Positions 8,101-14,938 of a stretch of DNA of 25,954 bases are shown here, in pieces. Each line of letters opens with the position of its first letter. The stretch's first letter is position 1. The translations under genes were made by a program, and so were the position numbers. The stretch is from a virus. The stretch lies in IMG/VR virus record IMGVR_UViG_3300020188_000045, positions 1-25,954 of that record, one strand, 5' to 3'. Under the pieces are notes generated by a model that searched no databases, was not told the origin of the DNA, and saw only the letters and a program-made list of their open reading frames with translations.

Positions 8101-9063
8101 CCGTCCTCTGAGTGGGTAAATACCAAGTATGAGGTCGTAAATGGTTCTATTGTTTATCTGCCACCTTCAATAGATATTGAAGACACAGCCATAGTTTTAC
8201 ACATTGTCATGAAGTCTGACGGCATTATAAAGAATCCAATCAAGATTAGATCCTTACAGCTGTCTTCAAGAAGTCTCGACTCATTGATCACTAATCCAAT
8301 AAATACCAAGTTCGGTGAGCCTATGTATCCATACACAAGGTATGGCTTCTACTATGACTACAAAGCAAGAAATCCATATTTAATGTATAAAGATAGCACT
8401 CCGCATTTATACCTGACTAAAAATAGTGGAATAGAATTAACTGGATCTTTTGGTGACGCTGATCGTGGTATTGCGATGAGAATTAATAGAGAAAGACTTT
8501 CAGTATATGATCTTGCTGCAATACAAATGTCTGCAAAGTTTAATAGGGCAGATATCGTTGACTCCGATTTGCCACTACTAGAAGTTGACAGCAATAATCC
8601 AGATAATAAGATTAAGATTTTTATTAAGCCATCCAAACCATCTTCTGACAGATTTGTTCTATATGCTACAGATCAAAATGATGTAGAGGTTGATTCTGTA
8701 ATCTTTTATTTAAATGGTAGAAGGGTGCAAGCACCAACTATTTCTGTTAATGAATGGAACATGATTGGACTAGGTTTTGCCACACCTATAAGTTTTGATG
8801 GCACGGCTGGAACCATAAATATCGTCGGACCAATCCTAATCAACAACCTAACATACTATGGTCTAGATGCCTTGCAGAGAGAAAGTATTCCAATTCTAGG
8901 AGCAAATGAATATCCTGGCGTTAACTTGGAGAATGTTTATCAATTGTTTACTGGAACCAATAAGACAATATTCAGCGATGATGTTACACTCAGACCAATT
9001 GAGTATAGATATGCAGTAAATAATAATGCTTCTTTACAGTCTGCAACCATTAAACCAGTATAG
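5179..9063 (+). CDS. Large LamG-type (concanavalin-like) minor tail / fibre protein
   Basis: This 1294-residue protein is modular. It opens with SEHPLALWPLDE (about 14-25), a common lead-in to LamG or concanavalin-like lectin domains. A central segment at about 370-455 (VEFWLRINPDTREPKRIFGP ... ENGASLVINGEKVLDVSFDT) looks like a full LamG jelly roll. Two copies of a small beta module are visible: ADHGFSDGDRIKV...YFVVNADDDTFEIED (about 178-220) and VGHGLSTNDLISF...YLVNVIDDDSFTIS (about 668-710). They match the 'HGLs-GD...tFtl' domain seen in many phage tail proteins. Later parts (LRYQFDG, WNMIGLGFATP) suggest further lectin-like domains. It likely forms a tail-side fibre that binds host glycans. 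No lytic catalytic motif was seen. Confidence 0.75.
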   Translation: MSNPSNLYAEQVFSEHPLALWPLDETVDYLSITTENAKDLSNTSSWTYSNCSVSIDSSQSIPNSSKVVYSIVSEDVFSFEIESQDMVDTYLNEDLGSVAIGFYCYPNSQNIESIEFGYKYDGVGVPRYTNSLERVEQVTAFNQDGWQFLHHTFDLPDVEQIVFNADGLSTTAGPATKFLLADHGFSDGDRIKVDASFDLPLALNRYTEYFVVNADDDTFEIEDTVGSGGISFNKPRFGTLYVLPVKTITPFIRYNLVYDQTITTYVGGFAIGQYAEEFFDTSDGVTASEITSVNIDKEYYGLESDLYGLESSPGYYLARENKLLAKNTNMPMVYGSSTVTSIMPERFGGPSIILPGNGFLNESGRYRTYTVEFWLRINPDTREPKRIFGPISSEDGIYVDGPFITVKIGEGIQAHYIGEWYRPMLINLIVFENGASLVINGEKVLDVSFDTSELDLPAETNLAGKSQDWLGFYSYEEISKFEIDCFAIYSYRVPSAVSKRRWVYGQAVSFPNELASSYFGESFPIDYTLSNYSNNYTYPDIAKWQQGTLENASTTNNVLSPPSYSLPEIIFNNKTEDSWYRGLSRIASNAIMMKPDESWVDTDGYLFFNSVSVLNQKTVAFYGLFESPIGYSSSETLFRIENKTTKNYLDAMTNTRSNNVSSISDTVINSVGHGLSTNDLISFSGSLPPEIIENKDYLVNVIDDDSFTISNSKDGDQISISTITENSVQFIANTIQYKLFYNNVEELVYETPAITMGHSFVAGLNFKDFSNTFGGNVSTLLNNRADLSLYLAGNKSFTNTFSGYIYRIGFCTKQNVSELSYLFGSNGLPFLRYQFDGGTPEEYIPEEIANGGYPYEEYINDILSHKASYTIGVKDFFGERYLDIETSSYWQDYIPLSYFAKKVKNKSGQDEYSIDFIQINSNTTVPETYLNDAYYTNDSGIRTYISFQTISGGATLSANSFVNTQSIDRSRLVEPSSEWVNTKYEVVNGSIVYLPPSIDIEDTAIVLHIVMKSDGIIKNPIKIRSLQLSSRSLDSLITNPINTKFGEPMYPYTRYGFYYDYKARNPYLMYKDSTPHLYLTKNSGIELTGSFGDADRGIAMRINRERLSVYDLAAIQMSAKFNRADIVDSDLPLLEVDSNNPDNKIKIFIKPSKPSSDRFVLYATDQNDVEVDSVIFYLNGRRVQAPTISVNEWNMIGLGFATPISFDGTAGTINIVGPILINNLTYYGLDALQRESIPILGANEYPGVNLENVYQLFTGTNKTIFSDDVTLRPIEYRYAVNNNASLQSATIKPV

Positions 9064-9068
9064 TGTGA

Positions 9069-9074
9069 TATAAT
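9069..9074 (+). promoter_or_regulatory. Putative extended -10 box for a leaderless transcript (TGTGaTATAAT)
   Basis: TATAAT with TG at 9066-9067 (context TGTGA) ends exactly 6 bases before the ATG at 9081. The usual -10 to start distance puts the first transcribed base at or next to the A of the ATG. No Shine-Dalgarno exists, so a leaderless mRNA is the simplest reading. Confidence 0.6.
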
Positions 9075-9080
9075 TAAACC

Positions 9081-9449
9081 ATGAATGCTGGTAGAGAAGA
9101 TCAAATTGGTAAGTCTAAGGTCACTTTTATTGATAAAGGGTATGACTGGGGTGTCTATGTGTGGAAAAGAGCTAACGGTAAGTGGTTTACTGACGGAAGT
9201 GGAAACATTTTAAACATTCCTTCCATGAAAGGCGACATTTCTAAACTTTCTGAACTAAAACAGGCAGCTGCCTACTATGGAGAGCCAGATGGAGAACCAG
9301 TTTTCTTTGCTGGGCTAAGCAGAGTAACTGACGAAGAATACAATGAGCAGCTTGATCGAATGAAAGAGGGCCTGATTCCTAACCTTAACGATCTTGGTGC
9401 AGTACATGCTGCACAGCAGACTTTGAAGACTTATGGTGACGAGGGATAG
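9081..9449 (+). CDS. Small conserved-looking protein upstream of portal, function unknown
   Basis: The 122-residue soluble protein has no recognised catalytic motif. Residues about 10-50 (VTFIDKGYDWGVYVWKRANG and ILNIPSMKGDISK) look like a small beta domain. The rest is helical and acidic (SELKQAAAYYG, VTDEEYNEQLDRMKEG, LGAVHAAQQTLKTYGD). It lies immediately before the portal, its stop (TAG 9447-9449) abutting the portal ATG, which suggests a head-assembly or packaging-related role, though position is the only argument. The start lacks a Shine-Dalgarno, and a TATAAT box ends 6 bases upstream, indicating leaderless expression. A terminase subunit would be expected in this position in many phages, but this protein is too small and lacks ATPase motifs. 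Confidence 0.65.
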   Translation: MNAGREDQIGKSKVTFIDKGYDWGVYVWKRANGKWFTDGSGNILNIPSMKGDISKLSELKQAAAYYGEPDGEPVFFAGLSRVTDEEYNEQLDRMKEGLIPNLNDLGAVHAAQQTLKTYGDEG

Positions 9450-11054
9450 ATGACTGAAGAATATATTCTTGGAGCTAGTGTTCCAGAGCAAGAACTTGCA
9501 GAAGATCTTTTTAAAAAAAGAGATCCATTCAACAAGCCATGGGAAGATCTTAAAAATCTTAATGGGCTAGAGACTAACTTTAAGAGAAGAACAAGCCGAA
9601 TGGCTAAGGCATTGGAGATGCCCCCAACAGACCAATACCTAACTAACGCTAGGGCAATTGCATCTGGAAGAGACGGTGCTCAATCTAAAGAGATTAACCC
9701 TGGAGACGTATTCCGTAATGGTTACGGTATGTTTGATGTCATTACACCACCATGGAATCTATACGAGCTTGCCAATTATTACGACACTTCTTTTGCTAAT
9801 CACGCAGCTATTGATGCCAAGGTAGAGAACATTGTTGGTCTTGGCTATGACTTTGAAGTATCTCAAAGAACAATGCTAAGACTAGAGGACAACCCATCTT
9901 CTGAATCTGTAGATCGTGCTCGTAAAAGAATTGAAAGAGCTAAGATTGAGCTAAGAGACTGGATTGAAAATCTTAACGATGAAGAATCGTTTACAGAAAC
10001 ATTAACAAAATTTTATACAGACGTACAAGCTACAGGAAACGGATATTTAGAAATTGGTAGAACAATTAACGGAGAGATTGGCTATGTCGGCCACATCCCA
10101 TCAACTACGATGCGTGTGCGCAGATTGCGTGACGGGTACGTACAAATAATTGGACAGAAGGTTGTTTACTTCAGAAACTTCGGGGCAAAGAACCCAAACC
10201 CAATGACAACCGATCCAAGACCAAACGAGATTCTTCACTATAAAGAATACTCACCACTAAACACATTCTATGGTGTTCCAGACATTATGTCTGCAATTAC
10301 CTCATTGCATGGAGACCAGTTGGCATCCCAGTACAACATTGACTATTTTGCGAATAAGGCAACACCAAGATATATCGTAACCTTAAAGGGTGCAAAGCTG
10401 TCTGGAGATGCTGAAGACAAACTGTTTAGATTCTTGCAAACAAATCTCAAGGGGCAGTCACACAGAACTCTTTACATCCCACTACCTGGCGACTCAGACA
10501 CCAACAAGGTTGAGTTTAAGATGGAGCCAATCGAAAGTGGTGTACAAGAAGCATCGTTCAAGGAATATCGTACACAGAACCGTGACGATATTTTAATTGC
10601 ACACCAAGTTCCTCTATCAAAGATTGGTGGTGGCGATAGCTCTGCTATTGCTGCAGCTTTGGCTCAAGACCGTACATTCAAGGAGCAGGTATCAAGACCA
10701 GCTCAGCGTAATCTTGAAAAAATGATTAACAGACTTGTTAAGGAAAAAACTGATATAATTGAATTCAAGTTCAATGAACTTACGTTGACAGACGAAATTG
10801 CACAATCGCAAATTTTGGAAAGATACGTAAAAACTCAGGTAATTACACCAAACGAGGCAAGGCAGCAGTTGGGCCTACCGCAGCGTTCAGACGGGGATGA
10901 CCCATTTGAAATGACTGCTAGACAAGCTACTGACATGAGAGCAAACACTGCTCGAAATAGGCAGAGGGATACTGAGAGATCGAATAACCAGGCAGACAGT
11001 CCTGGCACGGTTGACGGAAGAAATCCACAGGGCGAAGGCCCAGCATCAGAATAA
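9450..11054 (+). CDS. Portal protein
   Basis: The 534-residue protein matches the phage portal family (PF04860, HK97/PBSX type). Portal proteins form the dodecameric ring at the capsid vertex through which DNA is packaged and to which the tail attaches. Recognisable parts are PPWNLYELANYYDTS (about 98-112), IGYVGHIPSTTMRV, LHYKEYSPLNTFYGVPDI, the helical FKEYRTQNRDDILIAHQVP segment, and the conserved SKIGGGDSSAIAAALAQD. The C-terminal tail (about 485-534) is polar, rich in Arg, Asn and Gln, and probably disordered. Its length is normal for the family. GAGGG at 9441-9445 lies only 4 bases before the ATG, and the preceding gene abuts it. The protease, scaffold and capsid genes follow in the standard head-gene order. 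Confidence 0.9.
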   Translation: MTEEYILGASVPEQELAEDLFKKRDPFNKPWEDLKNLNGLETNFKRRTSRMAKALEMPPTDQYLTNARAIASGRDGAQSKEINPGDVFRNGYGMFDVITPPWNLYELANYYDTSFANHAAIDAKVENIVGLGYDFEVSQRTMLRLEDNPSSESVDRARKRIERAKIELRDWIENLNDEESFTETLTKFYTDVQATGNGYLEIGRTINGEIGYVGHIPSTTMRVRRLRDGYVQIIGQKVVYFRNFGAKNPNPMTTDPRPNEILHYKEYSPLNTFYGVPDIMSAITSLHGDQLASQYNIDYFANKATPRYIVTLKGAKLSGDAEDKLFRFLQTNLKGQSHRTLYIPLPGDSDTNKVEFKMEPIESGVQEASFKEYRTQNRDDILIAHQVPLSKIGGGDSSAIAAALAQDRTFKEQVSRPAQRNLEKMINRLVKEKTDIIEFKFNELTLTDEIAQSQILERYVKTQVITPNEARQQLGLPQRSDGDDPFEMTARQATDMRANTARNRQRDTERSNNQADSPGTVDGRNPQGEGPASE

Positions 11055-11075
11055 AAAAGTAACATTTTTGTAAAT

Positions 11076-11087
11076 TTTTTATAAAAA
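11076..11087 (+). repeat. Perfect AT palindrome upstream of the protease -10 box
   Basis: TTTTTATAAAAA is a perfect 12-base palindrome ending 5 bases before the TATAAT at 11093. It could be an operator, a promoter spacer feature or simple AT richness. The surrounding gap (11055-11107) is also A/T-rich. Confidence 0.3.
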
Positions 11088-11092
11088 GGTTA

Positions 11093-11098
11093 TATAAT
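11093..11098 (+). promoter_or_regulatory. Putative -10 box for the protease gene, near-leaderless
   Basis: TATAAT ends 9 bases before the ATG at 11108. A start site about 7 bases downstream would leave a leader of only 2-3 bases. No Shine-Dalgarno precedes this ATG, so translation would rely on leaderless-type initiation. The TGn extension is absent. Confidence 0.5.
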
Positions 11099-11107
11099 GG
11101 ATTTAGT

Positions 11108-12466
11108 ATGACTATTTTAAAAGCTCATTGGGATACTGATGGCGATTCACTTCGCCTTTCAATGCCATTCTCAAAAGTAGATCAGGAGAGACGTATTGTC
11201 TCTGGTTTTGCTACTCTAGACAATGTTGATCGTCAAAACGATATTGTCACTTCTGAAGCCAGCATGAAGGCTTTCAAGAAATTCCGTGGTAACATCCGTG
11301 AGATGCACCAACCATCAGCTGTTGGAAAGATGGTAGACTTTAAAGAAGACAAATACTTCGATCCAGAAACTAAGAAGTTCTATCGTGGTGTTTATGTATC
11401 AGCATATGTTTCCAAGGGTGCACAGGACGCATGGGAAAAAGTTCTAGACGGAACTTACACTGGTTTCTCTATCGGTGGAAAGATGCTAAAATGGGATGAT
11501 GGGTATAATGCAGAGACAGAAGATCAGATTCGTGTCATTAAGGAATATGACTTGATTGAGCTTTCTCTTGTTGATTCTCCAGCAAATCAGTTTGCTAGCA
11601 TCCTTTCTGTTGAAAAGGTTGATGGCGTTGATGTTATCAAAGGTATCGATGCAGATACTGTAATTGAAAATGTTTTCTGGGATTCAAATTCTGATCTTGT
11701 CCTTCTATCAGAAGCAGATTCTGAGATCAGCCCAGTTTCTGGAGAAGTTATGCAGAATATTGGATTTGTTGAAAAAGCAGATAATGAGAAAGCTGACATG
11801 GTAAAGTTCTTAATTGATAGTGCTAAAGGCATTAGTACAGTTAAGATAGCAAAGGAGGTAAGTCCTATGACTGACGCAACAGAAGAACTCGTAGAGAAAT
11901 CCGACGAGGTCGTTGAAGAAGTAGAGGTCGCTCCAGAGGCAGATGCCGAAGCTGTTGAGGCTGAGGAAGCTGAAGAGACTGAAGCCGAAGAGGCAGAGGT
12001 CGAAGAAAAAGCTGATACAGTTGATGCAGAGTCCGAAGCTGAGGTCACAAAATCAGACGAAGCCGAGGGCAACCAGGCTGAGGTTGAAAAGGCCGACGTA
12101 GCCGAGGAAGAGGTAGAGGTATCTAAGTCAGATGATGTAGCTGTAGACACAGTTGCTGAAATCAAAGACACTCTTACATCAGCCTTTAGCGATCTAACAG
12201 AAACTGTGAAGTTTTTAAACGAGCAGATTTCTGAATTGAAGAAGTCAGTTGGTGCCGTTTCTGAAGAGGTAGCTTCAACAAAGCAAAACCTATCAGAAGC
12301 AACTGAGAAGTTCAATGAGTTTGGAAAGAGAGTGGATGCTGTAGAGCAAGACACAGCTTTCCGTAAGTCTGGCGATCTTGGCGAGATCGTACAGGAGCAA
12401 CCAGAAATGGTTGAAAAATCCCTATGGGGCGGTCGTTTCCTCAAAACTGCCGACTTGTTTAAATAA
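11108..12466 (+). CDS. Prohead maturation protease (XkdF/S78-like) with C-terminal scaffold domain
   Basis: The 452-residue protein has an N-terminal serine protease domain (about 1-185). Key residues are probable catalytic His67 in REMHQP and Ser121 in GFSIGG, followed by the family-typical EYDLIELSLVDSPANQFAS. This fits XkdF-like/S78-type prohead proteases, which cut scaffold and capsid proteins during head maturation. From about residue 255 the protein becomes very acidic (Glu/Ala/Val-rich to about 345), then forms a predicted coiled coil (about 347-418), a scaffold-like architecture. The end, VEKSLWGGRFLKTADLFK, is likely the capsid-binding tail by analogy with other scaffolds. A strong internal ribosome site before Met254 suggests separate scaffold production. 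The main ATG lacks a Shine-Dalgarno. Confidence 0.85.
   Translation: MTILKAHWDTDGDSLRLSMPFSKVDQERRIVSGFATLDNVDRQNDIVTSEASMKAFKKFRGNIREMHQPSAVGKMVDFKEDKYFDPETKKFYRGVYVSAYVSKGAQDAWEKVLDGTYTGFSIGGKMLKWDDGYNAETEDQIRVIKEYDLIELSLVDSPANQFASILSVEKVDGVDVIKGIDADTVIENVFWDSNSDLVLLSEADSEISPVSGEVMQNIGFVEKADNEKADMVKFLIDSAKGISTVKIAKEVSPMTDATEELVEKSDEVVEEVEVAPEADAEAVEAEEAEETEAEEAEVEEKADTVDAESEAEVTKSDEAEGNQAEVEKADVAEEEVEVSKSDDVAVDTVAEIKDTLTSAFSDLTETVKFLNEQISELKKSVGAVSEEVASTKQNLSEATEKFNEFGKRVDAVEQDTAFRKSGDLGEIVQEQPEMVEKSLWGGRFLKTADLFK
11852..11859 (+). promoter_or_regulatory. Strong internal ribosome-binding site for a nested scaffold gene
   Basis: AAGGAGGT lies inside the protease gene, 7 bases before the in-frame ATG at 11867. 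This is close to a perfect complement of the 16S rRNA 3' end. It encodes an unremarkable I-A-K-E-V stretch, so protein need does not obviously explain it. Confidence 0.7.
11867..12466 (+). CDS. Nested head scaffold protein (internal in-frame start in protease gene)
   Basis: An in-frame ATG (Met254 of the protease fusion) follows AAAGGAGGT with ideal 7-base spacing. It would yield a 199-residue protein made only of the acidic region, coiled coil and C-terminal tail, without the protease domain. This is the arrangement of lambda C and Nu3, where the scaffold is translated from inside the protease gene (established for lambda). The predicted protein is highly acidic and helical, as scaffolds usually are. 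The contrast between this strong site and the leaderless protease start would give many scaffolds per protease, as assembly requires. Seven K-[A/S]-D motifs occur across the fusion, five of them in this part. Independent translation is inferred, not shown. Confidence 0.65.
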   Translation: MTDATEELVEKSDEVVEEVEVAPEADAEAVEAEEAEETEAEEAEVEEKADTVDAESEAEVTKSDEAEGNQAEVEKADVAEEEVEVSKSDDVAVDTVAEIKDTLTSAFSDLTETVKFLNEQISELKKSVGAVSEEVASTKQNLSEATEKFNEFGKRVDAVEQDTAFRKSGDLGEIVQEQPEMVEKSLWGGRFLKTADLFK

Positions 12467-12489
12467 TAAAATCACTTAGGAGGTGACAA

Positions 12490-13611
12490 ATGTCGGAAGA
12501 GATTAAGAAGAATAATCCAGACAGTGCAGACGCTGACTCAGGCCGTTATAACGCTGAGGGTGGTTTTGCATCTGGTGGCATCGGTGGGGTAACAAACCCT
12601 GGCGCTGACACACTGGGCAACATTCCTACCGCTAGCTTTGGCGTAACTACAGGTCCAAATGCCGTAAATCCTTCGGGTGATGCAGCAAGTGGTATCCTTC
12701 GTCCAGAACAGGCTCGTCGTTTTATTGACTATGTCTGGGACGGAACAGTTCTCGCCAAAGATGGTCGTCGTGTGACTATGCGTGCAAACACAATGGAGCT
12801 TGAGAAAGTTAACGTTGGAGAGCGTGTTATTCGTGCGGCATCACAAGGTATTGGTGACTACACCAACACTGGCGCAACCTTCAGCAAGGTCGAACTTACT
12901 ACAAAGAAGATTCGTCTTGACTGGGAGGTAACAGCAGAAGCACTTGAAGACAACGTTGAGGGTGCTGGTCTTGAGGACCACCTGGTTCGTTTGATGACAA
13001 ATGCATTCGCAAATGACATCGAAGACCTAGCCATTAATGGTGACGGTTCAACAGGTAACTTCCTTTCGATCATGGATGGGTTCGTTAACAGAACTAAGAC
13101 AAACGGTGACGCAAATGAAGCCGTTGTTACAGTTACTGACAACGCTTGGACCCCAGAGGTAATGCAGGAAATCATTCTTGCAATGCCACGTAAGTTCCGT
13201 GCTCTAAAGAACAACCTCAAGTTCTACGCTGGTACAGATGCATTCCAGGGTATCGTTAAGAACAACGGTACACTTTCTGACGCTATTGCTGAAGCATTTG
13301 CTGGACAGGTATCTGGAACTGAAGCTAACGCTCAGTCCTACCTTGACGGTGTTGGACAGACATTCGGTGGTGCTCGTACCACTCGTGTTCTAGGAATCGA
13401 CGTAATGGAGGTTCCATACTACCCAGAGGGCTATGTAGACCTTACATTCCCAAGCAACCGCATCTGGGGCTTCCAGCGTGACATCACGGTTAACCGTGAG
13501 TACGTTGCGAAGAAGGACACAATCGAGTACACTGTGTTCGTCCGTTTCGGAATCCAGTGGGAAGAAGAGGATGCTATTGCCTTCGCAGATGCAGAGGCAG
13601 ACGCTAGCTAA
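12490..13611 (+). CDS. Major capsid protein (HK97 fold)
   Basis: The 373-residue protein has a Gly/Asn/Ala-rich, probably flexible first 65 residues. The HK97-type body follows: ILRPEQARRFIDYVWDGTVL, then a basic and Glu-rich arm (RRVTMRANTMELEKVNVGER), LTTKKIRLDWEVTAEALEDN, a long helix with FANDIEDLAINGDGS, and LGIDVMEVPYYPEG near the end. The pattern and the position straight after portal and protease-scaffold make the call firm. TAGGAGGTGA at 12478-12487 is an almost ideal Shine-Dalgarno close to the ATG, fitting the most abundant virion protein. Codon choice here looks more C-ending (AAC, TTC, GAC) than in the fibre genes, consistent with high expression. A strong terminator follows. Whether the N-terminus is cleaved by the protease cannot be seen. 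Confidence 0.88.
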   Translation: MSEEIKKNNPDSADADSGRYNAEGGFASGGIGGVTNPGADTLGNIPTASFGVTTGPNAVNPSGDAASGILRPEQARRFIDYVWDGTVLAKDGRRVTMRANTMELEKVNVGERVIRAASQGIGDYTNTGATFSKVELTTKKIRLDWEVTAEALEDNVEGAGLEDHLVRLMTNAFANDIEDLAINGDGSTGNFLSIMDGFVNRTKTNGDANEAVVTVTDNAWTPEVMQEIILAMPRKFRALKNNLKFYAGTDAFQGIVKNNGTLSDAIAEAFAGQVSGTEANAQSYLDGVGQTFGGARTTRVLGIDVMEVPYYPEGYVDLTFPSNRIWGFQRDITVNREYVAKKDTIEYTVFVRFGIQWEEEDAIAFADAEADAS

Positions 13612-13632
13612 TCCTAGTTAACCCAATAGATT

Positions 13633-13663
13633 GGGGACGGAGCGATTGCTCCGTCCCCTTTCT
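13633..13663 (+). terminator. Rho-independent terminator after the capsid gene
   Basis: GGGGACGGAGC (13633-13643) pairs perfectly with GCTCCGTCCCC (13648-13658) around a GATT loop and is followed by TTTCT. An 11-bp GC-rich perfect stem is a strong intrinsic terminator. A new -10 box begins only 11 bases further on. Confidence 0.9.
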
Positions 13664-13673
13664 AATTTACTGA

Positions 13674-13679
13674 TATAAT
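13674..13679 (+). promoter_or_regulatory. Putative extended -10 box after the capsid terminator (TGaTATAAT)
   Basis: TATAAT preceded by TG at 13671-13672 restarts transcription directly after the terminator. The predicted first base is near 13686, within the Shine-Dalgarno AAGGAGG (13685-13691) of the next gene. The spacing thus gives a very short leader. Confidence 0.62.
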
Positions 13680-13696
13680 TGTTTAAGGAGGAAATA

Positions 13697-14056
13697 ATGC
13701 CAGGTAAAGAGCAAGCTATCAAAAACCCTGTACCAAAAAATTTTCAAAACAATACAATCACTGGTTCCAAAGGTAGTAAAAAAACTAAACAACAAGTTCT
13801 TGCCCCAGTAGCAGATGGAGCTATTGGGAGCACAGATAGGCCAATAGACACTTCTATTCAGGATAAGCCTAAAAAGGTTAAGTCTGAAAAAGAGATGGTG
13901 GCGATCTTCTCTGGAAGAAATGCCAATTGGAGTGGTGTTGGGAGAGTGTCTGTCGGATACAACATAGTGACAAGAGATGCAGCTAATGCGTGGTTAGGCA
14001 AGTCCTACATTCGTGAAGCTACACCAGAAGAAGTCGCTAGGGAATACGGAAAGTAG
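13697..14056 (+). CDS. Small post-capsid protein of unknown function
   Basis: The 119-residue protein has a basic, low-complexity first half (many Lys, Ser, Thr, Gln). A compact C-terminal domain from about residue 68 contains MVAIFSGRNANWSGVGRV, YNIVTRDAANAWL and ATPEEVAREYGK. The domain looks conserved and may bind capsid or nucleic acid, but no family can be named with certainty. ATG 13697 is preferred over an upstream in-frame TTG at 13679 because AAGGAGG lies just before it and the TTG overlaps the -10 box. Its position between capsid and connector genes suggests a head-completion, decoration or neck role (inference). Confidence 0.65.
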   Translation: MPGKEQAIKNPVPKNFQNNTITGSKGSKKTKQQVLAPVADGAIGSTDRPIDTSIQDKPKKVKSEKEMVAIFSGRNANWSGVGRVSVGYNIVTRDAANAWLGKSYIREATPEEVAREYGK

Positions 14057-14059
14057 AAA

Positions 14060-14938
14060 ATGGACATATTGCGAGTGCCCTCGTTGGCAACTAATGCTAG
14101 TATCACTGGACTTACTGCATCGACAGAGTATACTTATACTATTGTTGATGATGTTGATCATTCTATTACAGAAGGCACCGCAACATCTGACTCTAATGGG
14201 AAGCTGACAGTTACTCTTCCACACGAATACGACGGCTCTTACACAGTCACGGTTAATGACGAAGAACACTACTTTTCTGTTGTTAGGCCATATGTTGATC
14301 CAACGACTAAAGGCACTACCGCTTCTGAGATTGCAGAATATGCTGGGTATGAAGAGTTGGCTAGAGCAATTATTGATTCTGTCGTGGCAGATGGATTCTA
14401 TTATCGTAAAAGATATATCGAAACAGTGGGCCTTGGTTCAGACTATTTGCCAGTATGGTATAAAGTTAACAAGGTTCTAAAGTTATACGAAAACAACGTA
14501 TTGCTTTATGATGCAGCTAACCCAGAAGACTATGAAACATCTTATTCTCTAACTTCTGATAAGACAGCAATCATGGAGGCTAGCACAGATCATCTTAATA
14601 GGCTTGAGGGTGCAGCACTAATAATGCCATCTGGAGGTTCAGATCTTCTTGATGTTAAGTATGTCTACCGTGGATTTCCAAGATCATTCGACTACAGAAT
14701 TCTTGTAACTCATGGCTACACAACAATCCCGTCAGATATTAAGAAAGCAGCAGAGCTTCTAATTGATGACATTTATTGTGGCAGACTAGAATACTTCCAA
14801 AGATATATTACTTCATACAACACAGACCAATTTAAGGTTCAGCTATCCCAGCAAGCCTTCTCTGGAACTGGTAATGTTATTGTTGATAAGATTCTGTCTA
14901 ACTATGCGAGGTCATACGGAACTCTAGGAGTGCTGTAA
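14060..14938 (+). CDS. Head-tail connector (adaptor-like) with N-terminal Ig-like domain
   Basis: The 292-residue protein has two parts. Residues 1-75 are beta-rich, with Thr/Ser repeats ending in YDGSYTVTVNDEEHYFSVVR, and look like an immunoglobulin or carbohydrate-binding-like fold. Residues about 80-292 begin VDPTTKGTTASEIAEYAGYE and are alpha-rich with inserted strands, as in phage head-tail adaptors that bind the portal. The segment TTIPSDIKKAAELLIDDIYC resembles the helix found in many adaptor proteins. It is the first of four genes linked by start-stop overlaps, the normal neck gene series. An Ig-like extension on a neck protein may be displayed at the virion surface. The adaptor call is from architecture and position, without a search. 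Confidence 0.65.
   Translation: MDILRVPSLATNASITGLTASTEYTYTIVDDVDHSITEGTATSDSNGKLTVTLPHEYDGSYTVTVNDEEHYFSVVRPYVDPTTKGTTASEIAEYAGYEELARAIIDSVVADGFYYRKRYIETVGLGSDYLPVWYKVNKVLKLYENNVLLYDAANPEDYETSYSLTSDKTAIMEASTDHLNRLEGAALIMPSGGSDLLDVKYVYRGFPRSFDYRILVTHGYTTIPSDIKKAAELLIDDIYCGRLEYFQRYITSYNTDQFKVQLSQQAFSGTGNVIVDKILSNYARSYGTLGVL

Noticed and set aside
10754-10759. Perfect TGaTATAAT inside the portal gene
   Set aside because: It encodes part of KTDIIEF and no gene start follows for about 350 bases. It shows that the motif also occurs in coding DNA, so promoter claims need counting.
11587-12444. 285-codon reverse-strand open frame opposite the protease-scaffold gene
   Set aside because: Its Ser/Thr/Ala richness mirrors the Glu/Ala/Val codons of the acidic scaffold region; no start signal, and the + strand gene has clear family motifs.
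13679-13696. TTG start at 13679 for the post-capsid gene
   Set aside because: It overlaps the -10 box and precedes the AAGGAGG site; ATG 13697 fits better.
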